The position numbers and the translations under genes were made by a program. Shown here one piece after another: positions 4,294 through 6,049 of a stretch of DNA of 6,049 nt. The notes under the pieces are model-generated. The model searched no databases, was not told where the DNA came from, and saw only the letters and a program-made list of their open reading frames with translations. The stretch comes from Firmicutes bacterium UBA7709 (lineage in GTDB: Bacteria > Bacillota_A > Clostridia > Peptostreptococcales > Anaerovoracaceae). The stretch lies in NCBI GenBank assembly GCA_002482405.1, contig DLFX01000076.1:1238-7286 (forward strand), given 5' to 3'. Position 1 is the stretch's first letter, and each line of letters opens with the position of its first letter.

Positions 4294-6049
4294 TCAGTTG
4301 ATCGCATCGAAAGGACATACCTGTCTGCAAACGTTGCAGCCGGTACACGCGTCCGGATTGATCGTGATTTGATCTCCGGCAAAGATCGCCGGACAGCCCG
4401 TCTTGACACAGGATTTGCACTTCCTGCATTTCTCCTGATCTATCTCACAGTGTTTCGGGCTGAGGTCGAACTCCGACCTGTCCTGATCACTGAATTTCTT
4501 GAGAATGCAGGGCCATTTCGTAATGACCACCGTCGGCTCATCCTTGGCAAGGGCTTCTGTAAGGACGTCCTCCATCTCCTTTAGGTGGAGCGGATTGACG
4601 GTGTATATATTTTCTTCCTTCATGCCGATGGCCTTGCAGAGCATTGGGATATCCACTTCTGTGGTCGGCTCTCCCATGAGGGTAAACCCGGTCCCGGGGT
4701 TCTGCTGATGGCCCGTCATGCCGGTGATACGGTTATCCAATATGACGGAAACGCTGTTTCCCTTGTTGTAGACCACATCGATCAAGCTGTTGATGCCGGT
4801 GTGGAAAAAGGTCGAGTCCCCGATGACGGAAACCACCTTCAGGTCTGAGCCGCCCTTTTTCAGCGCCATAGCAGCGCCATGGCCGGAGCTGATGCTGGCG
4901 CCCATGCAGATACAGGTATCCATCGCGTTGAGCGGCGCCGCGGAGCCCAGTGTATAACAGCCGATATCACCAGTGATGATGATATTCTTTTTCTTCTTCA
5001 GCGCATAGAAGAAGCCTCGGTGGGGGCAGCCCGCACAGAGTGCCGGCGGTCTTACCACAGCTTCCTTTTCCGACGTCAGAGTTTCCGCGGACGTGCCGAA
5101 AACGGCCTGGCGGACGATATCGGTATTCAGTTCGTCCATCTCCGGGATGATCTCTTTGCCGATGCACTCGATTCCGGCCATCTTCAGGTGATTTTCCATA
5201 TAGGGGTCCATCTCCTCGACGACGTAGAGCTTTTTCACCTTCGAGGCGAATTCCTTCACCTTTTCCATAGGCATCGGGAAAGTCATTCCCAGCTTCAGAT
5301 AGGATGCGTCATCCCCGAAAACCTCTCTTGCATACTGGTAGGCAATGCCGGCGCTGATGACGCCGATCTCGGAGCCGTTATATTCCGCCTTATTTATCGG
5401 GGCGGTGTTGGAATACTCCTCCATCCGCTTCAGGCGGCCCACGAGCTGCCTTCTCATCACCTTGCCGTTGCCCGGAGTCGCGACGTATTTCGCAATTTTC
5501 TTTTCATAGGGAATCAGAGGTTTTTCAACCCGATCCGAAAGCTCCACAAGGCTCTTGCTGTGGCAGACTCTGGTGGTCATCCGCAGCATTACCGGCGTGT
5601 CAAACTGCTCGCTTAGTTCCAGGCCGAGCTTCATAAAGTCCTTTGCCTCCTGGCTGTCGGAGGGTTCCAGCATCAGCACCCGGGCCGCGGTTGCGTAATT
5701 TCTGTTGTCCTGCTCGTTCTGTGAGCTGTGCATGCCGGGATCGTCCGCAGAGACCAGCACACAGCCTCCGGTGACGCCGGTATAGGCCACGGTAAACAGC
5801 GGGTCTGCGGCAACGTTGACGCCAACGTGCTTCATGGCTGCCATGGAACGGGCTCCGGCAATGGATGCCCCGATGGCGGCTTCCAGCGCCACCTTTTCGT
5901 TGGGGGCCCACTCGCAATAGATATCATCCTTATACTGCACGATATTTTCAAGGATCTCCGTGCTCGGAGTTCCCGGATAGGCAGAAGCAAAGGTCAATCC
6001 TGCCTCGTAGGCGCCGCGGGCTACGGCTTCATTACCTGTCATTAATTGC
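4294..6049 (-). CDS. iorA: Indolepyruvate:ferredoxin oxidoreductase, alpha subunit (5' end cut by window)
   Basis: This is the catalytic large subunit of the cytoplasmic enzyme that oxidatively decarboxylates arylpyruvates (indolepyruvate, phenylpyruvate, 4-hydroxyphenylpyruvate) to arylacetyl-CoA and CO2, reducing ferredoxin. Residues are numbered from the Met at 6042. An N-terminal pyruvate-ferredoxin-oxidoreductase-like domain (about 1-170) opens with MTGNEAVARGAYEAG and AYPGTPSTEI. A middle domain spans about 220-310. The ThDP-binding domain (about 330-515) carries CAGCPHR (336-342) and GDSTFFHTGI (408-417) with a downstream LDN (435-437). A C-terminal 2[4Fe-4S] ferredoxin domain has Cys539/542/545/550 and Cys566/569/572/576. 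The 582 visible residues are near the usual family length. The reading frame stays open upstream of 6042 (codons Gln-Leu precede the Met) and no ribosome binding site is visible, so the true start probably lies a few codons beyond the window edge. The stop is TGA at 4294-4296. iorB follows after 96 bases. Family assignment is very secure, but the exact 2-oxoacid used is not shown by sequence. Confidence 0.95.
   Translation of the reverse strand, partial: QLMTGNEAVARGAYEAGLTFASAYPGTPSTEILENIVQYKDDIYCEWAPNEKVALEAAIGASIAGARSMAAMKHVGVNVAADPLFTVAYTGVTGGCVLVSADDPGMHSSQNEQDNRNYATAARVLMLEPSDSQEAKDFMKLGLELSEQFDTPVMLRMTTRVCHSKSLVELSDRVEKPLIPYEKKIAKYVATPGNGKVMRRQLVGRLKRMEEYSNTAPINKAEYNGSEIGVISAGIAYQYAREVFGDDASYLKLGMTFPMPMEKVKEFASKVKKLYVVEEMDPYMENHLKMAGIECIGKEIIPEMDELNTDIVRQAVFGTSAETLTSEKEAVVRPPALCAGCPHRGFFYALKKKKNIIITGDIGCYTLGSAAPLNAMDTCICMGASISSGHGAAMALKKGGSDLKVVSVIGDSTFFHTGINSLIDVVYNKGNSVSVILDNRITGMTGHQQNPGTGFTLMGEPTTEVDIPMLCKAIGMKEENIYTVNPLHLKEMEDVLTEALAKDEPTVVITKWPCILKKFSDQDRSEFDLSPKHCEIDQEKCRKCKSCVKTGCPAIFAGDQITINPDACTGCNVCRQVCPFDAIN

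Noticed and set aside
4262..4294. Intrinsic terminator after iorA
   Set aside because: The stem is good, but on the transcribed strand it is followed by CTGTATGG and not by a run of U. The T-run (4290-4294) is on the wrong side for minus-strand transcription, and iorB must be expressed with iorA.
3986..4429. 147-codon minus-strand frame spanning the end of iorA and start of iorB
   Set aside because: It is an out-of-frame reading of iorA, the spacer and iorB, all of which are explained by the conserved frames; the Cys-rich start comes from the iorA ferredoxin codons.
4879..5616. 245-codon open frame on the plus strand opposite iorA
   Set aside because: It lies wholly antisense to the well-conserved iorA frame, is rich in His and Arg as expected for the complement of a GC-biased gene, and shows no recognisable domain.
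1..6049. CRISPR arrays, tRNA or rRNA genes, insertion sequences, attachment sites
   Set aside because: No direct repeat series, RNA gene hallmarks, transposase frames or terminal inverted repeats were seen; the window is nearly all metabolic coding sequence.

Overview
The window is a single co-directional block of six genes on the minus strand, read from high to low coordinates: iorA (5' end cut by the window edge), iorB, an APC-family amino acid permease, ptb, a small Mpv17/PMP22-like membrane protein, and buk (3' part cut by the window edge). Coding density is very high. The gaps are 96, 31, 55, 31 and 26 bases, each gene has its own Shine-Dalgarno sequence, and no convincing promoter or terminator is visible. 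One polycistronic transcript that starts and ends outside the window is therefore the simplest reading.

The organism is most likely an anaerobic, amino-acid-fermenting member of the Clostridia (Bacillota). The reasons are a ferredoxin-dependent, oxygen-sensitive 2-oxoacid oxidoreductase, the phosphotransacylase/acyl-kinase pair typical of butyrate- and branched-acid-forming clostridia, strong AGGAGG-type ribosome binding sites, and a medium GC content judged by eye. The genus cannot be named from this sequence.

By region: 4294-6049 is iorA, the large subunit of indolepyruvate:ferredoxin oxidoreductase, with ThDP domains and a C-terminal 2[4Fe-4S] ferredoxin domain. 4198-4293 is an intercistronic spacer almost filled by two stem-loops. 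3625-4197 is iorB, the gamma-type small subunit. 2184-3593 is a 12-TM transporter of the cationic amino acid transporter (CAT)/YfnA type. 1217-2128 is phosphate butyryltransferase. 496-1185 is the Mpv17-like membrane protein, and 1-469 is the N-terminal 156 codons of butyrate kinase.

Taken together the genes suggest a catabolic module. The permease would import an amino acid. After transamination by an enzyme encoded elsewhere, IorAB would oxidatively decarboxylate the arylpyruvate to an arylacetyl-CoA and reduced ferredoxin. Ptb and Buk would then turn the acyl-CoA into acyl phosphate and free acid, making one ATP. The assignment of Ptb/Buk to aryl (or branched) acyl groups rather than butyryl is inferred from gene context only. 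The Mpv17-like protein between ptb and buk is the least expected component, and the paired hairpins before iorB are the most notable non-coding signal.
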